A stretch of DNA of 64,000 nt from Acidovorax_G lacteus (GCF_039540375.1 NZ_BAABEX010000024.1:62001-126000), one strand, 5' to 3'. Shown: positions 36,872-47,208, counted from the stretch's first letter. The notes: generated by a model not told the origin, from the letters alone. Translations and numbers: made by a program.

Positions 36872-38977
36872 TCAGGCCTTGAGGTAATCGGCCTTGCCCC
36901 CGAGCCACCGGGCCACATGGCGCTCTGCCAGGGCCGGATGCCGGTCCAGCAGCACCGGGGCGGCCTCGCGCGCCCAGTCGAGCAGCAGGGTATCGGTCTG
37001 CAGGTCTGCAAAGCGCAGCAAGGGCGCGCCCGACTGGCGCGCCCCCAGAAACTCGCCCGGCCCGCGGATCTCAAGGTCGCGTCGCGCAATCTCGAAACCG
37101 TCGCTGGTCTCGGCCATGGCACGCAGGCGCTCTTTGGCGGTTTCGCCCACGCGGCCACTTTCGTTGGGCGCATACAGCAGCACGCAGGCCGATGCCGCCG
37201 CGCCCCGGCCCACGCGTCCGCGCAACTGGTGCAGCTGCGACAGCCCGAAGCGCTCAGCGTGCTCGATGACCATCAGCGAGGCGTTGGGCACGTCCACGCC
37301 CACTTCGATCACAGTGGTGCTGACCAGCACGCCCATCGCGCCAGAGGTGAAGAGCTCCATCACCGCGCGCTTCTCGGCCACCGGCATGCGTGAGTGCAGC
37401 AGGCCGACCAGCACGCCGGGCAGGGCCTCGCTGAGTTCGGCATGCGTGGCGGTGGCGTTGGAGAGGTCCAGCGCCTCGCTTTCCTCAATCAGCGGACACA
37501 CCCAGTACACCTGCCGACCCGCGGCGACCTGCGCGGCAATCCGGGCCACGACCTCGTCTTTGCGGCTGTCGGCGATCAGCTTGGTCACCACGGGCGTGCG
37601 GCCTGGGGGCAGCTCGTCGATGGTCGACACGTCCAGGTCGGCGTAGTAGCTCATGGCCAGGGTGCGCGGAATGGGCGTGGCGCTCATCATCAAAAGATGG
37701 GGTTCGAGCTGCGAGGCCGCCAGCTTTTTCCGCAGCGCCAGACGCTGTGCCACGCCAAAGCGGTGCTGCTCGTCGATCACCGCCAGGCCCAGGCGGGCAA
37801 AACGCACCTGCTCCTGGATGACGGCGTGCGTGCCCACCACCAGCGCGGCCTCGCCGCTTTCCACCAGGGCGAGCATGGAAGCCCGCTCTTTTTTCTTCTG
37901 TGCGCCCGCCAGCCAGGCCACGCGCAGCCCACGCGGTGCGAGCAGTGGCTCCAACCAGCCCACGAGCTTGCCAAAGTGCTGCTCGGCCAGGATTTCGGTG
38001 GGTGCCATGAGCGCGCACTGCCAGCCAGCGTCGATGGCCACCAGCGCCGAAAGCGCGGCCACCACGGTCTTGCCCGAACCCACGTCGCCCTGTAGCAGAC
38101 GGTGCATGGGCACGCCGCGGGCCAGGTCGGCCGCGATCTCGGCGCACACGCGCTCTTGCGCGCCCGTCAGGCCGAACGGCAGAGCGGCGCGCAGCAGGGT
38201 GGGCAGATCGCCCCCTTCTGCCGCTGTCTGGATCGCCAGCACCGGCGCGCGCAAGTGGTCTCGTGCGCGCTTGGACTGCAGTTGCGAAATCTGCTGGGCC
38301 AGCAGTTCCTCGGCCTTCAGGCGCTGCCAGGCCGGGTGGCTGTGGTCTTCGAGGGTGGCCAGCGGCACATCGGGCGGCGGGTGGTGCAGAAACTGCAGTG
38401 CCTCGCGCAGCGTCATGGCGCTGCGCCCAGGCTGCCACAGGCCCGGCCCCAGGGGCAGCGGAGGCAGATCGGGGGCCACCGTCTCCGGCAGATCGACGCG
38501 CTGCAGCGCCGTGACGATGGCGCGCCGCAGGTAGGCCTGTGGCAGGCCGTTGACCGTGGGGTACACGGGTGTGAGGGCGCGCGGGAGTTCTCCACTGGCC
38601 GCGCGAAACGCCGGGTGCAGCATCTGCCGCCCCCAGAAACCGCCGCGTACCTCGCCCCGAAAGCGCAGCCGCGCGCCCACCGCCAGGGTCTTGAGATGGG
38701 AGGGATAAAAGCTGAAAAAACGCAGCTCACAGGTGCCTGTGCCGTCGTCCACCTGTACCAGCAACTGGCGGCGTGGGCGCAACTGCACCTCGCTTGTGGT
38801 GACGGTGGCCTCGATCTGCACGGTGCTGCCGTCGCGCGCCTGCGCCAGCGGGGTGATGCGGGTTTCGTCTTCGTAGCGCAGCGGCAGGTGCAGTGCCAGG
38901 TCGATGTCGCGCACCAGGCCCATCTTGATCAGGGCCTTGCGGGCGGGTGACTGGGCAGCGGGGGCGGCAGAGGGCAT
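36872..38977 (-). CDS. recG: ATP-dependent DNA helicase RecG
   Basis: RecG remodels stalled forks and branched DNA. The 701-aa protein has the N-terminal wedge/OB region (VQLRPRRQLLVQVDDGTG) and two RecA-like motor domains. Motor motifs: LLQGDVGSGKTVVAALSAL (Walker A, near 295), DEQHRFGVAQR (DEQH box, near 400), MMSATPIPRTLAM near 430, and HQLRGRVGRGAAASACVLLY (motif VI, near 600). It ends in the usual RARVLLDR-like tail. Size is normal. ATG 38977 opens a divergent 236-bp region shared with the HD-GYP gene. Confidence 0.97.
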   Translation of the reverse strand: MPSAAPAAQSPARKALIKMGLVRDIDLALHLPLRYEDETRITPLAQARDGSTVQIEATVTTSEVQLRPRRQLLVQVDDGTGTCELRFFSFYPSHLKTLAVGARLRFRGEVRGGFWGRQMLHPAFRAASGELPRALTPVYPTVNGLPQAYLRRAIVTALQRVDLPETVAPDLPPLPLGPGLWQPGRSAMTLREALQFLHHPPPDVPLATLEDHSHPAWQRLKAEELLAQQISQLQSKRARDHLRAPVLAIQTAAEGGDLPTLLRAALPFGLTGAQERVCAEIAADLARGVPMHRLLQGDVGSGKTVVAALSALVAIDAGWQCALMAPTEILAEQHFGKLVGWLEPLLAPRGLRVAWLAGAQKKKERASMLALVESGEAALVVGTHAVIQEQVRFARLGLAVIDEQHRFGVAQRLALRKKLAASQLEPHLLMMSATPIPRTLAMSYYADLDVSTIDELPPGRTPVVTKLIADSRKDEVVARIAAQVAAGRQVYWVCPLIEESEALDLSNATATHAELSEALPGVLVGLLHSRMPVAEKRAVMELFTSGAMGVLVSTTVIEVGVDVPNASLMVIEHAERFGLSQLHQLRGRVGRGAAASACVLLYAPNESGRVGETAKERLRAMAETSDGFEIARRDLEIRGPGEFLGARQSGAPLLRFADLQTDTLLLDWAREAAPVLLDRHPALAERHVARWLGGKADYLKA

Positions 38978-39213
38978 GTGGACAAAAGCGGCCTATCGGG
39001 GCAATCCCCCGGGCGAACAGGCCAAAGTGTGCCGATTCCACCCTGGAGGGAAGGGACATAGAGGCCCTTGAGGGCCAACAATGCCCATTCGCCGAGCCAT
39101 CGGAGAAGGAACTGAGCCCCGTTGGGATTGCCATGGGCGACCGCCCCCAAAAGGGCTACCATGGTAACCATTCGTTGCCGGCAGACAGGCCGGACAGAGA
39201 CCGACTAGCAGCC

Positions 39214-40500
39214 ATGCTCAAGAGAATTCGCATCGAACACCTGACGCTGGGCATGTACTTGCACGAATTTTGTGGTTCGTGGATGGAGCACCCCTTCTGG
39301 CGCGCCAAGTTCGTGCTCAAGGATCCCAAGGACCTGGCCCGCATCCAGGCCACAGCCATCCATGAGGTATGGATCGACACCTCCAAGGGGCTGGACGTGG
39401 CAGACGGCGTGTCGTCCATGTCGCGCGAAGAAGTGGACGCCCAGATTGACACCGACTTCAGCCGACTGGAGGAACTCCCGCCCCTGGTGGTGGCGCCCCC
39501 GCCCCCACCGCCTCCGCCCGCCCCACGCCGAGGACGTGCACCGGCCTCCATGCAGAGCGAACTGGCGGCCGCCGCCTCGATCTGCGTCGAATCCAAGGAC
39601 GTGGTCATCTCCATGTTCAGCGAAGCGCGCATGGGCAAGGCGATTGACTCGGTGGGCGCGCAGAACCTGGTGACCGAAATCTCCGACTCCGTCACACGCA
39701 ACCCAGGAGCGCTGATCAGCCTGGCGCGCCTCAAAACGGCCGACGACTACACCTACATGCACTCCGTAGCGGTGTGCGCGCTGATGGTGGCCCTGGCCAA
39801 GCAGATTGGTCTGAACGAGGAGCACACCCGCGTCGCCGGCATGGCCGGCCTGCTGCACGACCTGGGCAAGGCGGCCATTCCGCTGGCCGTGCTCAACAAA
39901 CCGGGCAAACTGACCGACCAGGAGTTCGTCGTGGTCAAAAGCCACCCGGTGCACGGCTACGAAATGCTGCGAGAGGGCGGCGGCGTGGACGACAGCGTGC
40001 TCGACGCCGTGCTGCACCACCACGAAAAAGTGGACGGCTCGGGCTACCCAGACAAGCTCAAGGGCGACCAGATCAGCCTGATCGCCAAGATGGCCGCCAT
40101 CTGCGACGTGTACGACGCCATCACCTCCGACCGGCCGTACAAGCGTGGCTGGGATCCGTCCGAGTCGCTGCGCCGCATGGCTGAGTGGACCAACGACCAT
40201 TTCGACCAGCGGCTGTTCCAGGCGTTCGTCAAGAGCATTGGCATCTACCCTGTGGGTTCGCTCGTGCGGCTGGCCTCGGGCCGCATCGGTGTGGTCACCG
40301 AGCAGGGCAGCAAATCCCTGACCACCCCGAAGGTCAAGGTGTTCTTTTCCACCAAGTCGGACCTGCGGATTCCGCCCGAGGTGGTGGACCTTGCCGACCC
40401 GAACACCAACGAGAAGATCGTCGCCCGGGAAGACCCCGACAAGTGGCGCTTTCCGGACCTCAACGAGCTGTGGTCGGGCTTTGCGGAGCGGCCCTGGTGA
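39214..40500 (+). CDS. HD-GYP phosphodiesterase with DUF3391 N-terminal domain
   Basis: The 428-aa protein starts MLKRIRIEHLTLGMYLHEF, the DUF3391 module (about 1-105). A run of prolines (about 91-98) links it to an HD-GYP domain: HSVAVCALMVALA, GLLHDLGKAAIPLAVLNKPG near 215 and HHHEKVDGSGYPDKLKGDQI near 270, all catalytic motifs intact. After VYDAITSDRPYK it has an extra C-terminal domain (YPVGSLVRLASGRIGVV). It should hydrolyse c-di-GMP in the cytoplasm. Its stop overlaps the start of the phosphofructokinase gene (GTGA). The divergent region before it contains the 10-bp palindrome TACCATGGTA at 39157-39166. Confidence 0.94.
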   Translation: MLKRIRIEHLTLGMYLHEFCGSWMEHPFWRAKFVLKDPKDLARIQATAIHEVWIDTSKGLDVADGVSSMSREEVDAQIDTDFSRLEELPPLVVAPPPPPPPPAPRRGRAPASMQSELAAAASICVESKDVVISMFSEARMGKAIDSVGAQNLVTEISDSVTRNPGALISLARLKTADDYTYMHSVAVCALMVALAKQIGLNEEHTRVAGMAGLLHDLGKAAIPLAVLNKPGKLTDQEFVVVKSHPVHGYEMLREGGGVDDSVLDAVLHHHEKVDGSGYPDKLKGDQISLIAKMAAICDVYDAITSDRPYKRGWDPSESLRRMAEWTNDHFDQRLFQAFVKSIGIYPVGSLVRLASGRIGVVTEQGSKSLTTPKVKVFFSTKSDLRIPPEVVDLADPNTNEKIVAREDPDKWRFPDLNELWSGFAERPW

Positions 40501-41456
40501 ACGGGCTGCGCTGCATCACCGTCACCCCCAATCCGGCACTGGACCTGAGCACGCGCACGCCGCGCGTGGAGCCCGCCCACAAGCTGCGCTGCGAAGAGGC
40601 CTTGCGCCATCCGGGGGGCGGCGGCATCAACGTGGCGCGGGTGCTGCACCGCTTCGGCATGCCGGTACAGGCCTGGGCCCTGCTGGCTGGGCCTGCGGGC
40701 GCGCAGGTGGAGCAACTGCTCGTCCGCGAGGGCCTGTCGCTGCGCAGCTTTCCCATCGAAGGGGATACGCGCCAAAGCCTCTCCGTCATTGACGACAGCA
40801 CCGGGGCCGAATACCGGTTCGTGCTGCCAGGCCCGGAGGTGAGCGCTGCCCAGTGGCAAGGCCTGCTCGGTGTGCTGACGCCCGCCGATCCGCACGGAGC
40901 GGAACGTCCGTGGGTGGTGGCCAGCGGCAGCCTGCCGCCGGGACTTACGGCACAGGCGTACGCACAGCTGGCGCAGCGCGCACGCGCCCAGGGTTGGCGC
41001 GTGGCGCTCGACAGTTCCGGCGCTGCACTCACCGAAGCCCTGACCGCAGGCGTGGACCTGGTCAAACCGAGCCTGCGCGAATTGCGCCAGGCCACCGGCA
41101 TGCCACTGGCCACGCTGGCAGAACAAGCACAGGCTGCCCGTGCGCTGATCGCGCACGGACAGACCCGGGCTGTGGCGCTGTCGCTGGGCGAGGCCGGCGC
41201 CCTGCTGGCCACGCCCCAGGGCTGCTGGCAGCAAGACGCCGTGCCGGTGGCCGCAGGCCAGGGCAGCACCGGCGCGGGCGACAGCTTCCTCGCGGGTCTG
41301 CTCTGGGCCTGGGAGCAAGGACAGACAGACGCGCAGGCCCTGGGCTGGGCCAGCGCCTGCGGCGCGGCGGCGGTCATGGCTGCCGGCACTGGCCTGGCCA
41401 CGCCGGCCGTGGCGCACGCGCTGCACGCTCAGTGCCCTCCGGTGCGCACGCTCTAG
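40497..41456 (+). CDS. PfkB-family phosphofructokinase (1-phosphofructokinase type hexose kinase)
   Basis: This 319-aa sugar kinase of the ribokinase/PfkB superfamily opens ITVTPNPALDLST, typical of 1-phosphofructokinase and PfkB. It shows GGGGINVARVLHRFG near 40, SGSLPPGL near 145 and the nucleotide/anion-hole signature GSTGAGDSFLAGLLWAWE near 260. Sequence alone does not separate fructose-1-phosphate from fructose-6-phosphate or tagatose-6-phosphate kinases. No fructose PTS genes are adjacent. The start is GTG 40497, overlapping the preceding stop by four bases, so translation is coupled to the c-di-GMP phosphodiesterase. Confidence 0.9.
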   Translation: MNGLRCITVTPNPALDLSTRTPRVEPAHKLRCEEALRHPGGGGINVARVLHRFGMPVQAWALLAGPAGAQVEQLLVREGLSLRSFPIEGDTRQSLSVIDDSTGAEYRFVLPGPEVSAAQWQGLLGVLTPADPHGAERPWVVASGSLPPGLTAQAYAQLAQRARAQGWRVALDSSGAALTEALTAGVDLVKPSLRELRQATGMPLATLAEQAQAARALIAHGQTRAVALSLGEAGALLATPQGCWQQDAVPVAAGQGSTGAGDSFLAGLLWAWEQGQTDAQALGWASACGAAAVMAAGTGLATPAVAHALHAQCPPVRTL

Positions 41457-41537
41457 GGCGCGCACCAGGGGCACGGCCATGGGACAATCGCGCCCCTGTT
41501 CCATTCTTGGCACGGGCCCGTCCGGCCCTCAAGCACC

Positions 41538-42677
41538 ATGACCGATGTCTCCCTGGCCCCTGCGGCCCGACCCTACACCCTCAGCGACTTCGACTTCGAT
41601 CTGCCCGAAGCCCTGATCGCCCAGCACCCCACCCCTGAACGCAGCGCCTCACGCCTGCTCGATGGCCGCGAGAGCCAGCCGGCCGACCGCATTTTTCGCG
41701 ACCTGCCCGGACTGCTGCAGCCTGGCGATCTGCTCGTGTTCAACGACACGCAGGTCATCAAGGCGCGCGTGTTTGGCGAGAAAGCCAGCGGCGGCAAGCT
41801 GGAACTGCTGATCGAACGCGTGCTGGGCGGCCAGGAGGTCGTGGCCCACATGAAGGTCAGCAAAAAACCCGCGATCGGCAGCACCGTGCTGATGGCAGGC
41901 GGGCGGACGCGAGGCGGTTTCGACGCCACGCTGCTGTCGCGCTGGCCCGACGCAGACGGCCCGCTGTTCCGCTTTCGCCTGCAGGGCCCGGGCAGCGAGA
42001 CGCCCTACGACCTGATGGAGCGCCACGGCCACTTGCCGCTGCCGCCCTACATCGAACGCCAACAGTCCACGGGCGAAGACCCGGACGCCGCCGAAGACGC
42101 CGAGCGCTACCAGACCGTGTTTGCCGCCAAGCCCGGCGCTGTGGCCGCGCCTACGGCCGCGCTGCACTTTGACGAAGCCGTGCTGGCCGCACTGGCCGCG
42201 CGTGGCGTAGAACGTGCCAGCGTCACGCTGCACGTGGGCGCGGGCACATTCCAGCCGGTCAAGACCGAAAACATCGCCGAGCACCAGATGCACAGCGAGT
42301 GGTACCAGATCCCGCCCGAGACCCTGGCCGCGCTCGAACGCTGCCGCCAGCGCGGCGGGCGGGTGGTGGCCGTGGGCACCACGACCATTCGTACCCTCGA
42401 ATCCTGGGCGCAAACTGGCAAGACGACAGGCGACACGAACATCTTCATCACGCCCGGCTTCCGCTTTGCCGTGGCCGACCTGCTGATCACCAACTTCCAC
42501 CTGCCCAAGAGCACGCTCATGATGCTGGTCAGCGCGTTTGCAGGCTATGCGCACATCATGGGCCTGTACCGGCATGCGGTGCAGCAGCGCTACCGCTTTT
42601 TCAGCTACGGCGACTCGATGCTGCTCGCGCGCGCGCGCCAAGCCGCCCCCACATTGCCCACCGAAGGTTCCCCATGA
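41538..42677 (+). CDS. queA: S-adenosylmethionine:tRNA ribosyltransferase-isomerase
   Basis: QueA transfers and isomerises the ribosyl moiety of SAM onto preQ1 in tRNA, giving epoxyqueuosine. The 379-aa protein shows FDLPEALIAQHPTPERSASR (residues 18-37), LLVFNDTQVIKARV near 67, LPLPPYI near 170, the signature LHVGAGTFQPVKTE near 233, and FITPGFRFAVADLLITNFHLPKSTLM near 305-330 (motif region). Length is usual with a short N-terminal extension. A box GACAAT at about 41486-41491 may be its -10. It overlaps the next gene by four bases (ATGA). Confidence 0.97.
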   Translation: MTDVSLAPAARPYTLSDFDFDLPEALIAQHPTPERSASRLLDGRESQPADRIFRDLPGLLQPGDLLVFNDTQVIKARVFGEKASGGKLELLIERVLGGQEVVAHMKVSKKPAIGSTVLMAGGRTRGGFDATLLSRWPDADGPLFRFRLQGPGSETPYDLMERHGHLPLPPYIERQQSTGEDPDAAEDAERYQTVFAAKPGAVAAPTAALHFDEAVLAALAARGVERASVTLHVGAGTFQPVKTENIAEHQMHSEWYQIPPETLAALERCRQRGGRVVAVGTTTIRTLESWAQTGKTTGDTNIFITPGFRFAVADLLITNFHLPKSTLMMLVSAFAGYAHIMGLYRHAVQQRYRFFSYGDSMLLARARQAAPTLPTEGSP

Positions 42678-43966
42678 ACGCCCTGACCCTGTTCCTGCCC
42701 TGCGCCGCAGGCGTCGAAACATATCTGGCCGACGAGGTGCACCGCCTCACGGGCCTGACCGGCGAAGACCTGCTCGTGGGCCGCGCGGGGGTGCTGCTGC
42801 GCGCCAGCTGGCGGCAGGCACTGCAGCTCAACCTGCACAGCCGGCTGGCGCAGCGCGTGCTGGTGCAACTGGCCGAGCAGCCCTACCGCAGCGAACAGGA
42901 CCTGTACGCCATCGCGTCCGAGGTGGCCTGGGAGATCTGGTTCACGCCGCGCCAAAGCTTCAAGGTCGAGGTCACGGCCCAACACAGCCCGCTCAAGAGC
43001 CTGAACTTTGCGGGCCTGCGCATCAAGGACGCGGTGGCCGACCGCTTCCGCGCGCGCGGCGGCGTGCGGCCCAACGTCAACACCCAGTGGCCCGACGTGC
43101 GCGTGCACCTGCACCTGACCCACGACACCGCTACGGTGTACATCGACACCTCGGGCGAAGCGCTGTTCAAGCGCGGCTGGCGCGAGGACAAGGGCGACGC
43201 CCCCCTCAAGGAAACCCTGGCCGCGGCCATGATCGCCGCCACCGGCTGGGACCCGCTGGCCGAAGAGCCCCTGCCGCTGTACGACCCCTGCTGCGGCAGC
43301 GGCACCATCGTGGTGGAGGCCGCGCAGATGGCCTGCCGCATCGCCCCCGGCCTGCAGCGCCGCTTTGCGTTTGAAACGCTCCTGCCCTTCCAGCCCCATG
43401 TGTGGCAGCAGCTGCGCAGCGAGGCCCAGGCCGAGGCACAGCCCTCGCGCGCGGCCATCTTCGGCAGCGATGTGTCGCACCGCATGGTGGACTTTGCGCG
43501 GCGCAATGCCGAGCGGGCTGGCGTGGCCGACGCCATACAACTGCGCGGCGGCGACGCGCTGCAGCGCATGCCGCCCTGTGACACCCCCGGGCTGATGCTG
43601 CTCAACCCGCCCTATGGCGAGCGCATTGCCGCTGCGGGCTCGGCCGGGCGCAATGCGGCCGAACGCGCTGCTGCGCGCGCCAGCGGCCAGGCCGTGGGCC
43701 GCGAGCAGGCCGAAGGCGACGAAGACGGCACCTTCTTTGCACAGCTGGCCAGCCACTGGAAGAAGCACTACCCGGGCTGGACGGCCTGGATGCTCACGCC
43801 TGACCTGAAGCTGCCCGGCCGCATGCGCCTGAAGGAGTCGCGCCGCGTGCCGATGTGGAACGGCCCGATCGAATGCCGGATGTTCCGCTTCGACATGGTG
43901 CGCGGCACCGCCCGCCCGCAGCGCAGTGAAGGCGCGGCACCAACGGCAACGGGCCATGGCGGCTAA
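42674..43966 (+). CDS. THUMP-domain class I SAM-dependent RNA methyltransferase (RlmL N-half / YpsC type)
   Basis: The 430-aa protein has a THUMP RNA-binding domain at about 45-155 and a Rossmann methylase domain with YDPCCGSGTIVVEAA near 217 and the catalytic LLNPPYGERIAAAG near 320. The NPPY motif marks an N2-guanine or related base methylase; the E. coli RlmL half (23S rRNA G2445) is the nearest relative in architecture, but the RlmK half is missing. An insertion rich in Ala and Arg (about 330-355) follows NPPY. The start ATG 42674 overlaps queA's stop; the two RNA-modification genes are coupled. Confidence 0.9.
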   Translation: MNALTLFLPCAAGVETYLADEVHRLTGLTGEDLLVGRAGVLLRASWRQALQLNLHSRLAQRVLVQLAEQPYRSEQDLYAIASEVAWEIWFTPRQSFKVEVTAQHSPLKSLNFAGLRIKDAVADRFRARGGVRPNVNTQWPDVRVHLHLTHDTATVYIDTSGEALFKRGWREDKGDAPLKETLAAAMIAATGWDPLAEEPLPLYDPCCGSGTIVVEAAQMACRIAPGLQRRFAFETLLPFQPHVWQQLRSEAQAEAQPSRAAIFGSDVSHRMVDFARRNAERAGVADAIQLRGGDALQRMPPCDTPGLMLLNPPYGERIAAAGSAGRNAAERAAARASGQAVGREQAEGDEDGTFFAQLASHWKKHYPGWTAWMLTPDLKLPGRMRLKESRRVPMWNGPIECRMFRFDMVRGTARPQRSEGAAPTATGHGG

Positions 43967-44450
43967 GGCCCCGCGCCTGGTGCACACCGTGGTGGCCGAT
44001 GCGCCGCCGCGTGTGCTGGTGCTGGACACCAACATCGCGCTCGACGCGCTGGTGTTTGCCGACCCGGGTGTCGCCGCGCTGCCTGCGCTGCTGGCCAGTG
44101 GCCGCCTGCGCTGGATCGGCACCGAGGCCATGCGGGCCGAACTGGCGCGCGTGCTCGGCTATCCCCAGATCGTGCCGCGGCTGGCCTACTATCGGCTGGA
44201 CGCCCCAGAGGTGCTCGCGCGCTGGGACGCGCAGGTGCAGCGCGTGGCCGCTGCACCGCGCATCGCGTTTGTGTGCAAGGACGCGGACGACCAGCACTTC
44301 CTCGACCTCGCAGCCGCGCACGGCGCGTTGCTGCTGAGCAAAGACAAGGCCGTGCTGTGCATGCGCAAGCGCCTGCAGCGCATGGGCGCTGACATTGCCA
44401 CGGCCGTGCAGGCAGACGTGGTGGAGGCGACGGCCCCCGCGGCCACCTGA
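43956..44450 (+). CDS. PIN-domain protein, putative toxin-family nuclease
   Basis: The 164-aa protein has the PIN acidic pocket: VLVLDTNIALDALVF (Asp near 20), Glu in TEAMRAELARVLGY near 57, and the last acids in VCKDADDQHFLDLAAAHG near 108. LLLSKDKAVL follows. It matches the 'putative toxin, PIN family' group of single-stranded RNases. No antitoxin-like small gene is adjacent, and its start overlaps the methyltransferase gene by 11 bp, so a role in RNA processing alongside its neighbours is as likely as a toxin role. GTG at 43926 is an alternative start. Confidence 0.86.
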   Translation: MAAKAPRLVHTVVADAPPRVLVLDTNIALDALVFADPGVAALPALLASGRLRWIGTEAMRAELARVLGYPQIVPRLAYYRLDAPEVLARWDAQVQRVAAAPRIAFVCKDADDQHFLDLAAAHGALLLSKDKAVLCMRKRLQRMGADIATAVQADVVEATAPAAT

Positions 44451-44465
44451 CGCACCGCGGCCTGC

Positions 44466-45293
44466 TCAGCCCAAATGGGCCGCGGCCAGCAGGTCGTAGG
44501 CCGCGCGCAGACGCAGCGCGTCGCGGCCCCAGCGGCGGTCGGCCGGCAGACGGCGCGCCCAGCGCAGGCGATCCACCGTCTGCGCAAGCCATGCAGCCAC
44601 GGCCGGGTCACCAGCCTGCACATGGGCACGCCAACGCGCGGCCGCTGCCTCGGCGCAGCCGGCTTCGCGCAGCAGCAGCGCGGTGGAATGCGCATAGCAC
44701 AGCAGGTCGCGCGCCTGACACACGGACAGCGGCAGCACGGCCTGTGGGTCGTCTTCAAAGTCGATGAAGCCCACCACCCCGTCGGGGCCGCGTACCATGT
44801 TGCGTGCAAAGCCCTGGCTCAGGCAAGTGCCTGCTGCGTGCACCTGGGCCAGCGCCTGCAGGCCCAGCGCCCACAGGGCGAGCATCTGCGCCGGGTCGGT
44901 GGCACCGGCGCGCTCGATCTCCTCGGCCAGAGACGGCGTATGGTCGCCCCCCGCGCCCAGATCGCGCATCAAGAAACCATGTTCCACCACTGCCAGCACC
45001 TCGGGCACGCGCAGGCCGCGTGCGCGCAGGTCTTGCAGTCGGCGCGCCTCGGTGGCAATCGCCGCGCTGCCGCCCGGATTGGGCACCGGGGCCAGCACCG
45101 GCAGGCGCAGCAGGCGCGCCACCACCGCGAGCACGCGCCCACGCGCACGGCCCAGCGCAGGGCCCGCGCGCTTGACCCACACCCGCGCATCGCCCACAGC
45201 GTGGCGCTGCACGTTGTGCGGCTGCTGGGCCAACTGGCTCTGCAAAAACGCCCTGGTGGCCGGGCTGCCGGCCTGCAGTTCGGGCGCACTCAT
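44466..45293 (-). CDS. small protein-kinase-like protein (BUD32 / lipopolysaccharide-kinase type)
   Basis: This 275-aa protein has a reduced kinase fold. VWVKRAGPALGR near 38 may hold the ATP-contact lysine, EARRLQDLRARGLRVPEVL (about 82-100) is the helix-C region, and the catalytic loop reads VHAAGTCLSQGFARNMVR near 155. The metal-binding motif is FIDFEDDPQ near 183. The catalytic loop has HAAGTCLSQGFARN where HxxG..HxD..xxN is usual, so the expected aspartate is not obvious; activity is uncertain. It is convergent with the PIN gene (15-bp gap). Confidence 0.7.
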   Translation of the reverse strand: MSAPELQAGSPATRAFLQSQLAQQPHNVQRHAVGDARVWVKRAGPALGRARGRVLAVVARLLRLPVLAPVPNPGGSAAIATEARRLQDLRARGLRVPEVLAVVEHGFLMRDLGAGGDHTPSLAEEIERAGATDPAQMLALWALGLQALAQVHAAGTCLSQGFARNMVRGPDGVVGFIDFEDDPQAVLPLSVCQARDLLCYAHSTALLLREAGCAEAAAARWRAHVQAGDPAVAAWLAQTVDRLRWARRLPADRRWGRDALRLRAAYDLLAAAHLG

Positions 45294-45507
45294 GCCGCAG
45301 CCCCCACACCGGGCACCGGGTATGCAAGAAAAGACAAAGGCACTGAAGAAGGCACGAACAAGCTCACGGTTGACCAGGGGGCGCGGCTACACTGGCGGCC
45401 TCGCGCGGGCGCGCGGGCCTGCACCACCGCCGTGCCTGCCTGCGCCATCGGCCCGCATCATAAAGACGGCGCGGCCCCTTGCGGCCCCGCCACCCCAGAG
45501 CCGCCCC

Positions 45508-46320
<813 letters not shown>

Positions 46321-46356
46321 GCGTCCATCACCGCCTGCCGACATAGAGGAGCACAC

Positions 46357-47208
46357 ATGCTCGAATGGATGGCCCAACACGCGGCGCTGTGGCCCGCCGC
46401 ACTGCTGCTGGTGTGGGGCGGCCTGCTGGCGCTGGCCGAAGCGCGCTGGCCCCGGCGGCCCGGTACGGCCCAGGTGCGTACGCGCTGGCCGGTCAACCTG
46501 GGGCTGTACGCGGCCGGGGCAGCCGTGCTGGCCAGCGGCCTGCTGCAGCCGCTGGAACAGGCGGCGCTGCAACTCGGATCGCGCCTGGGCGCCCACGGCA
46601 TTGCCGGGCTGCCCTGGCCTGACACCGCCAAGATCGCGCTCGGCGTGCTGGCCATCGATGCCGTGCAGTACCTGCTGCACCGGCTTTCGCACGCCGTGCC
46701 GCTGCTGTGGCGGCTGCACCAGGTGCACCATGCCGATATCGCCATGGACGTGAGCACCAGCGTGCGCCACCACCCGCTGGAAGTGGCCGTGCTGCTGCTG
46801 CTCACCCTGGTGGCCTGTGCGGCACTGGGCGTGCCGGTGGTGTCGCTGCTGCTGTATCTGGCGCTGCAGGTCACGCACACCGTGTTTTGCCATGCCAACC
46901 TGGCGCTGCCCCCACGGCTGGATGCGGCGCTGCGCTGGATCTTCGTCACGCCCGACATGCACCGCATCCACCACTCACGCATCGAGGCCGAGGGCCAGCG
47001 CAATTTCGGCATGGTGCTTCCCTGGTGGGACTGGTTGCTGCGCAGCTACCAGGCGCAGCCACGCACGCCGCACGAGCGCATGGGCCTGGGGCTGGACGAT
47101 GCCGACCCCACGCGCGACCTCGGCTGGTGGGGATCGCTCGCGCTGCCTCTGAAGCGGCTTGGCTCAGCGGCGGACACCGCCCGTGCGCCCAAGCACAAAC
47201 CCGACTGA
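46357..47208 (+). CDS. sterol desaturase / fatty-acid hydroxylase family membrane enzyme
   Basis: This is a 283-aa di-iron membrane oxygenase homologue. The histidine boxes are present: LLHRLSH (HxxxH near 109), LHQVHH near 122, VRHHPLE near 138, and MHRIHHS near 206. Four or so membrane helices surround them, from LWPAALLLVWGGLLALAEA. These enzymes hydroxylate or desaturate lipids; the bacterial substrate here is unknown. ATG 46357 has an AGAGGAG ribosome site. It is 36 bp after the SEC-C gene on the same strand. Confidence 0.9.
   Translation: MLEWMAQHAALWPAALLLVWGGLLALAEARWPRRPGTAQVRTRWPVNLGLYAAGAAVLASGLLQPLEQAALQLGSRLGAHGIAGLPWPDTAKIALGVLAIDAVQYLLHRLSHAVPLLWRLHQVHHADIAMDVSTSVRHHPLEVAVLLLLTLVACAALGVPVVSLLLYLALQVTHTVFCHANLALPPRLDAALRWIFVTPDMHRIHHSRIEAEGQRNFGMVLPWWDWLLRSYQAQPRTPHERMGLGLDDADPTRDLGWWGSLALPLKRLGSAADTARAPKHKPD

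Noticed and set aside
43956..44450. A complete toxin-antitoxin pair
   Set aside because: The PIN protein has no adjacent antitoxin-like gene; its neighbours are an RNA methylase and a kinase-like gene.
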